From: Ascochyta rabiei
Lineage: Eukaryota > Ascomycota > Dothideomycetes > Pleosporales > Didymellaceae
Direction of reading: 5' to 3'
NCBI RefSeq assembly: GCF_004011695.2
Contig: NC_082415.1
Coordinates: 1,550,001 to 1,614,000 of the forward strand
Length of the DNA: 64,000 bases
Position 1 is the first letter of the stretch, and each line of letters starts with the position of its first letter. The translations under genes and the position numbers were made by a program. Shown here in pieces: positions 23,908 to 36,500 of this stretch. The notes under the pieces were generated by a model. The model worked only from the letters and a program-made list of their open reading frames with translations. It was not told the origin of the DNA and did no database searches.

Positions 23908-26076
23908 TAAGTTACATCAAAACATCTCTATCATTGCTAGCTTCTCAGACTGTGTCATCGAAGTTGATTGTTCTGCAGCTTACAGAATGCCTGCAGCTTG
24001 CCATTAACTAAGAGCTGGGCATTACAAGTATAGTCCGGCTCGTCTATTCTCGCAATGGACTCAGAAGGGTAAAAACTAAGCGGGACCTAGCTGAGGCGCC
24101 ACCTAGGTTAGGCAAGTGTGAGCTTCTACGAGGCACATGGCGGGTGTCTGAGGGATAGAAAATCAATAACCTTGATTACTCACATGAGTGTATACGAAAA
24201 CCTAGTAGGAATCAACCGAGCAGAGGTATGGTGCAATTGACCACGACATAATACCACCATAAACAGTGATCATTATCTTTTTGTTTAAAAAAACGAAGAA
24301 TTGTCTATGCTAATACTTTCTAAATGCTAGGTTTATTGGACCCATGTCGCAGTAAGGTTGTCTGTGAACGATGCTGATCACGAGACCAAGCCAACGGAAC
24401 ACACGACCAGATTACTAATCCAATCTAAAACCGTTTCAGATTAGATTGGGATCAGATAGCTATATAAACATGGTCTTTGACCATATGGAAAAGTGAATTT
24501 GACCAACTCTTTCACACTCTGATCCAACTATTCAATTATCTCAGCTCCAATAATCTAAAATTCAGCCTCAGTCACACGCACAACATGGATGTGATGAGCC
24601 TTAGAATTGGAGTGACCGATTCTGAGAGAGTCAATTATAATCAGAAGCTAGCAAAATCAACATAGTCAACCTCTCCATCACCAAAAACGGGGAGCTTACC
24701 GTGTTAGGGCTGTTTCCTGGCCCCCTTGGAATGTTAGAGCAGCCGAAACTCCTTGATAGTGTGAGTAGAAGGCGCACAGCACCAACAACGTCATGGATAT
24801 GAGAAGCACAAGCCTAATAAGAGTGCACTGATCTTGAGCATCAGGAGAGCCAATAGGTGGTTACAGTGGCACGGTAAACGATTGATTGATTGAACTATTT
24901 TTCGTCGCCGTGAAGCCGCCGTGTTGCGGTGGCCCCTGATCTCCTGTGGGGTACTACGGACGTGTAAGGATGGGGTATTGTAGGTATTACAGCACCTTGC
25001 CTCATAACACATTTTATGGTATGCTGGTGCGTGCAGCACAGTCATGTGTGGCCTTTTGACTCTTTAAAAGGTCTATGATGCTTCTTAGTTGTGTCAAGTT
25101 GACTGTTAGTCCTGGAGAGATGAGATAAGAATGGGGTTTCGGGCCCCTAGGTTGACAGAAAATTGGTAAAGAAAAGTGGATAGTAAAGAAGAGAGGGTAG
25201 GGTGGTGTAAATAGCGGAGGCTAGTTAGAGACCAGCAGTAAGGATGGCCCTTGCATAAACTTTTCCATCCCTAGACTAACGCTTTAGGGAGGAGGGTGGG
25301 GGAGGTGGCGGCCTGTTTAGGTACTGTGGGGTGTGTTGCCCGCGTAAAAGCTGCTAATATGCTGGAAATAGCGACTGGAGTAGGTTAGTCTACAGTCCTT
25401 GCACTATCTTGTGCCTATGCGAGAGTGGGTATCAGTAAGTTCTAGAAAGGAGGTAAAGTGTCTTAGTAATCCTAACAGCCGGGCAAGGTAGCGTGCACTC
25501 TTAGTACTGTTGCATACGGGGGATTCTATAGTGTCCCTAAGTGGCTATCTGTTAAAGCTGGTTCTTGTCTTTAGGCATTGTACCAGGTACTCGGGTGTTT
25601 TTAGGAAGCCGCAGGAGCACCCTAGATTGGCATCCTTGTGGCGGGATTTTCTATAGGACCAGTCAAAGTCTCCATGTGAGGTCCTAATAGCCAGTAGCCA
25701 GGACAAGACTGCACAACAAACGAGGACTACCGAGAGAGTTGTGAACAACATCGTCATAGGGAACAAGTTCGCAACGCTGCCAGGATCATACAAGGACTTT
25801 AGGAAAATAGCGACAAGGCCTGAAAGCAATTCAACAGAAGTGCAAGCGTCAAAGCCTTGTACGCCTTGCCGGAGTCAGAGAACTCCTGCTGCCCCAGCTG
25901 GCACTACTGGTCTTCCAAGCAATTTTCAATAGACTCAGTTCATCGCAAGCACCTTTTGCCTGTAACACCAAACAACTCTATGTGGATAGTAATTTAGTTG
26001 CCATTACGGTTGTTTTTCTGCTCAAGTTGATGTAGTTCTGCCTGAACACGGTACAGCTGGGCTTAGCTAAAATACA
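23908..26076. other. Gene-poor stretch left of the P450
   Basis: A 2.2-kb stretch of mixed composition. A small inverted repeat (CCAATCTAA...TTAGATTGG, about 24421-24449) is present. A minus-strand open frame at 25545-25829 has a hydrophobic centre but no known motif and is not called as a gene. No RNA gene is seen. Confidence 0.4.
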
Positions 26077-28073
26077 TCAGTGGTTCCGAGCTTTTACCCG
26101 CACAATCAAACCTTCCTGCCTTGCAAAGAAAGTGTTTCTTGTGTGCCATTGTGTCTTCTTCGGATCATAAAATTCGAAGTGAAAGTTCCAGACCAGTTGA
26201 GACGATAGCTTGTGCAATTCGATCAGTGCGATGTTCTTCCCCACACAAGTTCGTGTTCCGCCTCCAAATGCCATCATGAACTTGTTCATGTGGTTTGCAC
26301 ACGCTGGTTCCATCCAACGGTCAGGGTTGAATTTGTCAGCATCTTCGCCGAAGACTTGCTGGTCGAGGTGCAAAACTGCTGCGTTGATTCCAACAACGTA
26401 GCCTTCGGGTATGAATTGCCCGCAGAGCTCCATGCCCCCGCGTGGAACTGTGCGTGGTAGGGCTGCATAACGAGTTAGAAAAGCCGATCCTTTTGTTACA
26501 TAGTGAACGAAAGATGGATAGAGGTTCACTTACACAACTGGGCACCGGGGTGAATCCTGAGCGCCTCTTTAATGCACGCACAGAGATAAGGAAGCGCGCT
26601 CGCCTGCTTGTACGTCGGCGGTAAACTCATGCGGCCTTCCGCAACAGCCTCGTCGATCTCTTTCTCGAGACGAGCGTAAGCCTTTGGGTTGTGCATCAGA
26701 TGATAGAACAGCGATCGGAACGCAATAGCTAAAGGCCGGGCATCAACGTCAGTAAGAAGTTCCAAATTCAAGGGAACGTGAAGAAGTGTGAGATCCAGCC
26801 CACTACTGACAGCTGGAAAATTCGGACTGGTGTGAGAAGCCCAAAACTCCAGATAGTATCCAGCACGAAAACTCCCTCGGCACTCCATTAATACGTACCA
26901 GTTGTGTCGCTGCCTGCAAAAAGTGCGCCGTAAGACTCCTGTTCGACATCGCCCCAGGAGAAATCCAATTTCTTGCCATTGTTTTCATAGATATCGAAAA
27001 TCTGCTGCGCCATGTCTGTCCTATTCACCTCGTGACGGGATGCGTAAGCTTCTTCCATGAGGCGGGACGAGGAGGAGCCGATGTTCTTTCTGATTCCGGT
27101 TGTCAGTGTGCGGGATGTGGCCAGAGAATGGGGAACCTTACACGCCATTCCTGATCTCCTTACCAGCAGCTGTAAGCATGGTGCCAATACCGATTAGAGG
27201 CCTCAAGAGTGGAGGTGCGACACCCATCAAGCACACAAATGGTATCATCTTGTCCAGCGACTTGATCCAATTGTTCTGGTCCTTGCCTTCATCTATGAAT
27301 CCAAAGGCTCGGCCATAGAACAGCTCGCCAATGATGTCAAAAGTATACCTGTTCCCCATTTAGCAAATAATTTCCGATCCCAGGAGAGTGAGGGATCAGG
27401 TACCAATGCAGCCACTCGCCGAGATCGCACGCCTTGCCCGATGTAGCAAACTGCTCCAATCGCTCCACGAGAAGATTGCTACAAGAATCAATGTATTGCT
27501 CTGATTTGGCGACGTTCGACATTGAGTAGATGTTGCTAACGATTTTGCGCCTTTGACCGTGTTTCTTGTCGCTCTTGCAGGAGAAGATGTCGCCATGGAC
27601 GCTGAATCCCGTTGTGTTGTATGGCTCGTAGAAGGCTGACTTGTCCAGCGCATTGGAAAAGCGGTAGATGCTTGCGAAGGCTGCAGGACTGTGTTTTCGT
27701 TAACCTTTCAGCTCGAGGTCAAGACTTTGCACATCGAGTGACCGATCCCACGAAAGCATAAGTATACAGGTCCCCACATTCTGGTTGGAGACCTGTGCAG
27801 AGCGTATGTCACTACTTACTCAGAACACGACACCTCATTCGGTGCAAGACGGATCAATGGCCCATGTTTGGCATGTAAAGCTTTCTCATCCTTCTCAACG
27901 TCCTCCGTCCAAATCTTGCGCAGATACCAGAAACGCGAAACCTTTGCCAAAAAGGGTCCCGGGATGCGACTCAGAGGATGGAGGGTGTTTGCGTAGATGA
28001 TCCAACCCAGGACATAAACGAATGGCAAAGCTAGCAAGATCCAGGCATTGGTAAGGGTGAGATATAACAACAT
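26077..28073 (-). CDS. Cytochrome P450 monooxygenase
   Basis: Microsomal haem-thiolate oxygenase, 505 residues. Six exons were built from splice sites and phase: 28073-27820, 27688-27404, 27348-27142, 27089-26899, 26728-26534 and 26462-26077. Introns are 131, 55, 52, 170 and 71 nt. The N-terminus is a membrane anchor (about 2-30), followed by the proline-rich hinge LSRIPGPFLAK. The I-helix motif is AGSDTT, with the fourth join giving SDTTAIAFRSLFYHL. The K-helix ExxR is in CIKEALRIHPG, a PDRW motif is in FNPDRWMEP, and the haem loop is FGGGTRTCVG with Cys about 450. The fold is intact. The closest type from memory is the pisatin-demethylase-like fungal group, but the substrate is unknown. It lies between RIP blocks beside a broken MFS transporter. 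A start at 28139 would add 22 residues and is less likely. Confidence 0.85.
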
Positions 28074-28139
28074 GATGCTGTCAGTAACGGCCAGGGGATG
28101 CTGAGTGCTTAATGGTGGGGAGCAAGATTGATGTAGCAA

Positions 28140-30526
28140 TGGAAAAGAATAAATACTGTTGCGGATCTTAGGTAAGCATACTGTGGTACTGGGACAAGTA
28201 GATGGGCGAACGGTAGTATATGGAGAAATTGTTCGCTGACTCTAGTGTCGGCTCGATAGCATACTCTCCACCCAGATCGCGGACCTGTGTAACTTCCGCT
28301 GAAGATCGGTCTTGAACAACATCAATCCTGGTGCTGCCATTTCGTACGAAGGCAAAGAGATCACCAGTCGCTGCGACTCGCAGTTGATGTGCCGACATTT
28401 TGGATATCTCTCCTGTTTTAAGTCGGCCCGACTACCTCCGTATTGTCCGAACGTTGTCTTCTGTTGTACGAAAAGAGCCAATTTGGCATTAATGCATGCT
28501 ATAAGAACTAGCCGGAAGCGGTACCAATCTACATATCACTGGGACTTTCAAGCTAAAGAAGTTGATTGGACCTCAGAGAGACGAAGCTTCGTCCTAGCGA
28601 AAAGCTTGGAAGACTAGCTCGGAATGGTCCTCCAACAGTAGTCTGGCAATTATCACCGTTGGGCCTGGCTCGATTCAAAGCAGTTGCGCAGTCTATTCAT
28701 TGAGTTCTTCGCAACGTTCGAAGGACTAAGCTTAGTGGCAAAGTTCGACACCAGATTTATCACCAAACAACCAGAGTGCATCGAGATAGTCTTCTTTGCT
28801 ATCAGTATTTAGTCAACTTCTCAGAACACCTGTCGGCTTTCCCTACGAAGCGAACCCGACAACTGGACGGGGTATCGATGTGAATCGTGCCGACGTCGCC
28901 CCGGTCAAGTCGGGCAAGACATCCAAGTAGGCTCAGTTGTTGCACACCGGTTGCACCAAGCTTGGAAACGCCTTTGAAGATGACTGAGGGCGAGTCAGGC
29001 CACTGCACATGCGCTACTTAGTTTTGCATCTGCTTTAGTCCTGTACGCGGTCAAAACAATTGTTATCAGTTCGTTCGGCAGCATGCAGACGCTGGATCCC
29101 TCAGATCATGTAAAAATCAATATTCGTGTCACAACAGCTCGGGAATGCCTTCGGGTACATCGCCACTGCATCAGCCAACAGAGTTGAAAGAGAAGAAAAA
29201 AAGAACACCTCGAAAGCCAAGAATCGGAGATACGGTGGCGCTAAGATTGCCATTACGGTGCAGGCCACGATGCATCAAGGGGGGTCAAGCACATCCCAGC
29301 AATCGCAGTTTGTTGTGCAGCTTAGAAATCTCCGGCCCGTACCTCGCGGCTGAAGATGTTTCATCGTACCATAGTACATCAGATATGCTGCTCGTCATAG
29401 ACTAGTAGAAACTAGACACAGCTAGCGGGGCTGTTAGTGCCGATATCCGATGATGTATCTTCAACGCAACGATACGCATTGTTCCGAGCCACTGAATGCT
29501 GCTTTCCACCTTTGAGCCACTTCAGGCGATGCTAAGCTACATATTCTTCTTATTCGATGGATTTGCAGTCGTAGAAGGTCCAGATAACACATTTATGGGG
29601 AGCTACAAATCTCAATTCTTGCTCGTACCCGCAGTCGAGGCGGAATCTTTCTACGGAACTGGACGCATGCTTGCCAGGGTCCGTGGTGTACAGGATTGCA
29701 TGAGCTTTCCACTCACACAGTTTGCAAAATGAACGGATGCGAGGTCGAATATCAAGTGGGAAAGAAGGTAGAATAGGCTTGTATAGATGGAACGCACACC
29801 AAAGCGTCGATGGTTCCTTTTCCACAATCCACACCGCTCAGTATATACCTCAAAGTCAGATAAATGCTGCAACACACCTTCCTCTCGACCCTTCATGTCG
29901 TTTGCGCTCGAAGTGGCGCGCATGTATCATACGATTTTCTTCAAGGCGCACCTCGGCTCTACGAACACAAGCTCATAGCTGCTCGGATTCAGTGTCACTG
30001 TAGCAAAGGACGTCAGTAGAAAGAGGTATCATATGCAGTATTAGTTAGAAACAAAAAGATGGGCGAAGGAATGTCGGTCGTGGTGAGTTTCAGGATGCTG
30101 CTTAAATGGATACAAGGGGCGACATCAATCAACGACAGTTCAACGAGCCCTAAAGTTGAGAAAAAGATAAGCTCATAAGGTTGAAGGGATAGGAGGGGAT
30201 TCGTTCTCTCAATTTGAGCTGGATGAATAGTGTTTAACTCTTCGCTACGAAGCCACATCTTCTGAAGTTTCTTCACAATTATCACTTTGCAAAATATCTA
30301 TAAACGTTTAGATAACTTTCATGGACTCTTTCACATGTCTACCTAAGATTTTACTCTAGGTATATGGAGCTAGACGGTCTCGTCTTCTAGAAAACGTCCT
30401 ACTAAGGGCCCAAAGCCCTCAGAGCTTCAGTCAAGTCCTGGGATATAAGAGAGATTACAAATACAGCCTTGAAATTGATGAAGTCTTCAAATGTAAGCAA
30501 CCATTTGAATTCCCCTCGATCTGTAC
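28140..30526. other. Intergenic region between P450 and MFS pseudogene
   Basis: A 2.4-kb stretch without a supportable gene. A minus-strand open frame at 28168-28398 immediately upstream of the P450 reads like ordinary protein but has no recognised motif. Short overlapping frames at 29126-29405 and 29500-30000 on both strands look random. Confidence 0.4.
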
Positions 30527-31821
30527 TCAGTACTTGATTGTCAACTTGAATCCTACTCTGTTTACTCGAATAGCAATGAAACTCACGAGAGCAACAGCGT
30601 AACACAGGCCGCAGAACAACGCTCCAGCCCAGTAAAGCTGGTTCGATCCGATGATTGCCCCGGCAATGGGAACACTCACAAGCGTACCAAGACCCACGAC
30701 AGCATAGCACATACCGTAGTACTCTCCATATTGTCTCGTCTCGCAGAGCTTGGACACACAGACCGGCGCCAATGAGATGTTGCTACCAGAAGCTACGCCC
30801 ATTAATACGGCATATGCGATTGTAAGACCATAGATGGACTGTGCGCGATCTGAATTTTCTGCAATTGAGGTGGTCTTGTCCGAAAAGACGGCTGCCGGGA
30901 GCCACAATCCAAGTGAAAGGCCCGAGCAGAAGAAGGTCATGATTATCATGACGTTGTACACTCCAAATCTATCGGCAAGCCAACCCGAAGCCCATCGACC
31001 GACGGTAGAAGTTGCGTTGTAGATGGCGATGATCTGGTAAGCAAAGGTGTTGGTGAAAGCGCCAGAGTTGATGAAAGCGCCAGAGTTGATTCAGTAGCTG
31101 GTCAGGTAGGTGACAGGGATACCACCGACGGAACCTCCTGTACAAGCAATACCAGTAGCGTAGCCACGAGTGGTATTGAAGAAATGACCAATGGCTGTAG
31201 TGGCTGGAGTGACGACCAATGATGTTCCAACCCCCCCAAGAATGCCGAAAACGATCAGGAACTGATAATATTCTAGATGATAAGTCAGCGCAAAAGCTGC
31301 AGTCGTGGAATTCGGGCTCATCACCTGTACACACGCCCATCAACATGATACTCAGCATCATCAAAGCGCTCCCGACAAGAACTAGAACTCTGGATCCTTG
31401 AGCATCGAACATTGGCCCCACAAAGATTCTGCAAAGAAATGTTAGGGATATGTATATGCTGAAGATCCATCCGGTAGAGCTGTCGCTGTAGTCGCGTAAT
31501 TGATGGGTGGAAAGATACGCTTGGTAAGTGCTTATGCTGTTCATGTAACCATAGCAAGATAGCCTGGAAGAATATCAGTCAGTCAGACCAAACCAATTGA
31601 AGATGACCAGGAATCAGCACTTACATTCCGCAGAACGAACCCATTACCGCAAGCCATGCTTCTAGGCCTCCCTCTGGGTAGAAGATCTCCTCTTCATCAT
31701 TAGGTCCCGAAATTCCCGGCGACTCTATTTTTACTTTCTCGAGCATCCCGTCTTCACGTGGGGGTTCTATGCGCAATACGCATGATGCTGCCACGAAGTT
31801 GTCTTCGAGCGATGAAAACAT
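30527..31821 (-). pseudogene. MFS monocarboxylate-transporter-like gene, internally deleted
   Basis: Exons 31821-31625, 31563-31325 and from 31272 on join cleanly (introns 61 and 52 nt). They encode the typical fungal MCT start: an acidic N-terminus, YPEGGLEAWLAVMGSFCGM, then YGYMNSISTYQAYL, STGWIFSIYISLTFLCRIFVGP, EYYQFLIVFGILGGVGTSLV and TRGYATGIACTGGSVGGI. Right after that the frame meets TGA at about 31093-31091. Then comes an 18-bp unit encoding INSGAF twice, and the downstream half continues (TFAYQIIAIYNATSTVGRWASGWLADRFG ... RVNRVGFKLTIKY) to a stop at 30527. The family normally has two more helices and a cytoplasmic loop between GGSVGGI and the (Y)xTSY-x-INSGAF block, so about 70-100 residues are missing. 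No splice arrangement seen recovers them. Original role: uptake or export of a small organic acid or metabolite. Confidence 0.75.
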
Positions 31822-32435
31822 AGTGGAGCCAGCTGTATTGGACGGTGTGCCTTCGCGAGGAAAGTGTCAGAGCACGAAGAAGCTCGTTTTGTTTACCGGT
31901 AAATGCGCTAACGCAGACAGATCAGGACTTGATGATAACGAGCTTTTGCGCAGACCATTAGGCAACAGCTGCATATGAAAATCTGGGTTGATTGTCTTAC
32001 AGAGTAGACGATTGAGTTTTACGTACATGTGGTGTACATAACTGAAGATTGTAGAACATGATCGGTAACACGAAGACATGCAAGTAGGGCGCCGGATTAG
32101 ATTGACATATGGCGCTGTTTGCATTCAACATTCAGGATTAGTAGTTTTCTATTGCAACCCGTTCAGAGAACGCCCTGGTAGAGAGGAGCGTCCAGCTGCG
32201 GCGGTCTAAGGAATCCGCCGAACGACGGGTCCCACCTCGGCCCCATGTGTTTACCGTGTCCGTGCGCGTGATGCCCGGATTCGCGTGACGCCCCACCCAC
32301 ACCAAATACACCAATCTTTAACGCGTCACAACACAACCAATATAGATCCAATTCAGTCAGCAATTTCAGCAATTAAATCCTTACAACTAGGAGAGCATTT
32401 CCCATATAACAAAATTGCAGCTAAGCTTAGTGTTA
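31822..32435. other. Flank of the MFS pseudogene up to the retrotransposon block
   Basis: No gene is seen. 32160-32330 is GC-rich ordinary DNA; AT content rises from about 32370 onward as the LINE fragment begins. Confidence 0.4.
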
Positions 32436-33466
32436 ATTAATTAATGTTGGCTTATATTGATTAATTGATTGATTAATAAGTTTAACGTCCTGTGTGAGTC
32501 TAAGACTATATAAGACGAGAGCAGTTAAGCCACTCTAGTAATGTAAGGAGCGTGTTTGTAAAAGGGGATAGTAAATGTGTGTTCAAAGTCCTTTAGTGAG
32601 AGCCTATGCTCTAAGAAGTTTAATAGAGGTTTTTAGGTGTCTGTTGTTTATTATAGGTACTACTTGCGTATACCAACTCTTATCTCTAAACTAAAAGCTA
32701 GGGTAGCTAGAATTCCTTAGGTTGTGTGTAGTAGTAGTCTTATTAAAAGCCTATGTCCTTATAGGCTGTCTAACATTATTTTTCTTATATCCCTGTATTC
32801 TCTATAGCTAAGTAGAAGGTGTTATGTTATTTATACGTAGCTGCAGATACATCTATTATTATCTACCTTCTATATGTTGTGTAGGTATGCTTTATTGTAT
32901 CTATATCCTAATTTTAGTTAGTAATAGGTGCTAGCTACCTCTCTCTTAGTGTTTTTTAGTAGTTTTATCTTATTTATTAGTCCTAGATAGTGTTTTACTG
33001 CGTAAGTGTCTATTTTCCTTAGGATTGCTTTAGCTGTGTAGGTGTCTAGTTTATATTCCTACTTATCTGTTGTAATAGCTTTAACTTAAATTCTAGTTAT
33101 AGTAATGCTTGTTAAGTTAGAGGTAGGCCTCTTTTTTGTTGCTTCTTTTACTAGGGAGTCTGCTTTCTTGTTCCCTGTAATGTCCTAGTGGCTAGGGGCC
33201 TATGTAAGGCTAATTGTAGCTCCTTTATTTTTAATAGTTTAAGCTGCCTTTATACAGCATATTTGCTAGGCCTGTTTAGGTTTGTTTAAAGGAGTTTTTA
33301 GTCTTAGGATTACTGCCTGGTTATCTATATGGATTTAGATGACTTATACTGTAGTAGCTATAGTAGCTGCAATTTTAAAGCCTCTTATTATGCCTTCTGG
33401 TTCTCTGTTATATACAATTTAGCCTTTGCTAATATTATAGTTTGTAGCGTAGATTTCCTTAGGCTG
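32436..33466 (-). mobile_element. 3' fragment of a Tad1-like LINE (RIP-mutated)
   Basis: In minus orientation this matches the 3' part of the LINE at 45550-51570: the RNase H region, the stretch around GCATAGGCTCTCACTA, and the end GCTCTCGTCTTATATAGTCTTAGAC. It ends in a short AT-rich tail with repeated TTGATTAA words at 32440-32485. The match stops at about 33466, where a long terminal repeat begins at 33469, so the LINE was either already 5'-truncated or was cut by that insertion. Many stops. Confidence 0.75.
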
Positions 33467-33468
33467 TT

Positions 33469-33552
33469 TGTAACGCACTAGTCACCCAAAGCCTTGTCTG
33501 ATTCCTCTCCGACTCATTACCAACTCGGTGCCGTTACATCTGTGTTCACCCC
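33469..33552 (+). repeat. Left terminal repeat of the gypsy element
   Basis: Starts TGTAACGCACTAG, contains CCGTTACA and ends TTCACCCC. It pairs with 40322-40405. It is unusually short for an LTR and its exact end is uncertain. Confidence 0.7.
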
Positions 33553-36500
33553 ACACCCTAGGCCAGCACTCTAATTCTTCCTAACTATTATGAGGTATAA
33601 AAGGCACAAGGTTAATAGGTATAGAGAGCTAGTTTTTAAGTATTCTTTTATATAAGACCTATAGGAATAGAATAATTCTCTATATAAACTATCCTAGTAC
33701 TCCTATACACCTTGTAGCAGATACCTACCCCTTTTAGAGACTTCTATTATCCTGCGTTGTTACATTATACTTAAAAGCTTATCCTAGCTAGTAACAGCCT
33801 CTAAATAATATTGCGAAATTGTTTAGTTATTTTAAGTACCCTAGATTTAGATCCTTTACAGTTACGAACTAAGACTAGGTCCTAATTATTATTTAATATA
33901 ACAGTTAGGATTCTAAAGACCTCCTAGCAACTAAAGCCTTTAGGTTTAGAATTTCCTACAACTTACTGCTCTAGGATTACCTTTAGAAAAAGCTGTGTTA
34001 GATTACACTAAGATAAACACTTAGAAATTATTAAGAACCTACCTAAATTAGATTACTACTAATATTAGATACTACTAACCCTAGTTTAAAGGAACCTATT
34101 AGAAGATCTACTAGGATTTAGGCAACTGTGCCTCCTAAAGGATTAGTTAATAAACTACTTACTAAAAGTAAATTAGATAAGGACTTAGATTAGGATAATC
34201 TGCGTACAGAGATAGACTAACTATAGTCTAAATTAGCTAGGCTTTAAGCACAAACCTTTCTACACAAAGATTATCCTGTGCCTACTACTAAGTCTCCCTA
34301 ACTAACTTAGAGATTTAGTTCTCTAAGCCCTGTTTATACCCCTAGGCTTAGTAAACAAACTCTAACTATTAATAAATTAAGTAATAGCAAAGAACCTACC
34401 TTTAAACAGTAGCAAGCCTTAATTTGCAACTAACTTAACATTAATTTAGATTACTATCCCATAGAGAGAGCCTGCATAGCTCTAGTATAGGGATATACTT
34501 CTAGGCTTACTAAGAAATACCTTCAGCCCTAATACTTGTCTTATAACTCAGATTGTTTTTAGAATGCTAAGGAAATAATTACACTTCTCTATTCTTATTT
34601 TATTACTAGAAATAAGAAAGCTAAGAGTTAGGCTGTATTTAACTGCCTATAAATAGGAAAGGATAATACATTTCTAACATTTAAAGCATAATTCCTAAGT
34701 TCTGCTATCTAGGGATAAGTACCTAAGTTAGAATAGTTTTACTACCTATAGACAAAGATTACTCCAGCCCTCTTAAGTCTAAATCTAGGATTTAAAAGAG
34801 AGTAGAATAACTTATTTAAACTTTTGGTAGAGCACTTAACAGCGTATAACATAGAAAGAAAACAGAACCCTGTCTATACCCTACCTAACACTATCCTAAC
34901 TTAGACCTAACCCTAAACAGTTAATGTTTAGCCTTATTCTAATAACCTACTTCTAACCTTACCTACCCCTAGCATTTAGAAGCCTTTAACATTTACTCTA
35001 CCCCTACCTAGGACTACCCTCTAAGCCACACCTGTAAGAGAGCTAACTCTAGGTAACTGTTATAACTGTAGTAAGGCAGGTTATTTTGCAAAAGATTACA
35101 CTAGTCCTTCAATTTAAGAAATCTAAGTAGATACTAAAGATTACATTAATGCTAAAGAAGACTTTAAAGAGGACCTAATACCTAAGGGAAACAGTTCTGC
35201 CTAGGAGGATAACCTTACCTAGGCCTAAATTGATATAACCTATCTAAGCTCTCCTTATCTTATTTATTTAGTAGATCCCATTTTCTTATTCCTTCTATTC
35301 TATTAAACTAAGGGCTAGGCGTATAACTTAACTCCTTAGTTAACACTAGTGCCTAAGGGTTCTTATTCCTAGACTCTAAAATTGCTTCTTTAGTCTCTTT
35401 AGCGCTTAGGACTCCTATCTAAAAGCTGCCCTTTAAGATTACTGTTAAAGGATTCTAAGACTAAATTATAACCCTAGTAAACTAGTATATACAGTTACAC
35501 CTAATAATTAATAGGCGTAAGATATATAATTGCCCCTTTGTTCTTATTAACCTAGGATCTTAGGATTATATTATTAGTATTAAATAGTTGAAACTTTTTA
35601 AGCTCTAGCTTTATATAGAACAGATTTAGCTTATATAGCTAGTAAAGTATCCTTAGTTATATAACCCTGCCCCTCTATTATTAATAACTGTTAACTACCC
35701 TACACCTTAAGCCTATGTCTTATAGGACATACAACGTAGAGATTACTTATAGAATACAGAGTAATATTATTAGAGCTAAAGCCTAAGCTATTCTATTTAT
35801 TAGATTAGAGGAAATTTATAATAACTAAAATCTTAAACCTTAGCATTAGCCTAGACCTAAAAAGCTGCTAACTTGCTTCTAACCTAAGCTGAAAATATTT
35901 TTTTCAATTTCTATAAACTCCTTTTACTTTTCTATAAAAAAACTATAGAATAGATTCTTTACTACTAGTCTATATAAGATTAACTGCCTTATTAATAACT
36001 ATCTTAACCTAGACAATCTAGAAAACGCCTACCTCCTAAGAGAGTAATTTCCTAAGAAATACGCCCTATATGCTAATATATTTAGCAAAACAGAGTCTAA
36101 AACCCTTCTAGAACACTGCCCTTATAACTATAAAATTATCTTAGAAGGATAATTACTAAATTCCTACTTGCCCCTGTACAAACAAAATCTTAAAGAACTT
36201 AAGGCTACTAAGAATTTTAAATAAGATTAACTTAAATATAGTTAGATTAAACACAGTTAGAGCCCTTTTATGTTGCTAAAACTTTATATTTATAAACTAA
36301 ATAGGAGCCTGCGCATTTACGTTAACTATTGCAAACTTAACACTCTTACTAGGAAAGACTCCTATTTAATACCACGTATAGATAAGCTACTTACCTAACT
36401 ATTAAAAGCTAAGATCTTTACTAAGTTTAATATCTAGAACGCCTTTAACAGAATCTGTATAGACCCTACGTTAGAGAAGTATACTACGTTTTGTACCTAT

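Noticed and set aside
24421..24449. Inverted repeat resembling a terminator or tRNA arm
   Set aside because: Only 9-bp arms with a 11-12-bp loop, and no RNA-gene context; likely chance.
25545..25829. 94-codon minus-strand frame with a hydrophobic centre
   Set aside because: It could be the remnant of a membrane protein, but no motif and no adjoining exon could be found.
28168..28398. 76-codon minus-strand frame just upstream of the P450
   Set aside because: Reads like normal protein but has no identifiable domain and no clear exon partners; it may be 5' flank only.
31036..31146. A possible extra intron that would skip the TGA in the MFS gene
   Set aside because: A GT...AG pair exists (for example ending TTACCAG), but using it would still leave the transporter without the missing helices and loop.
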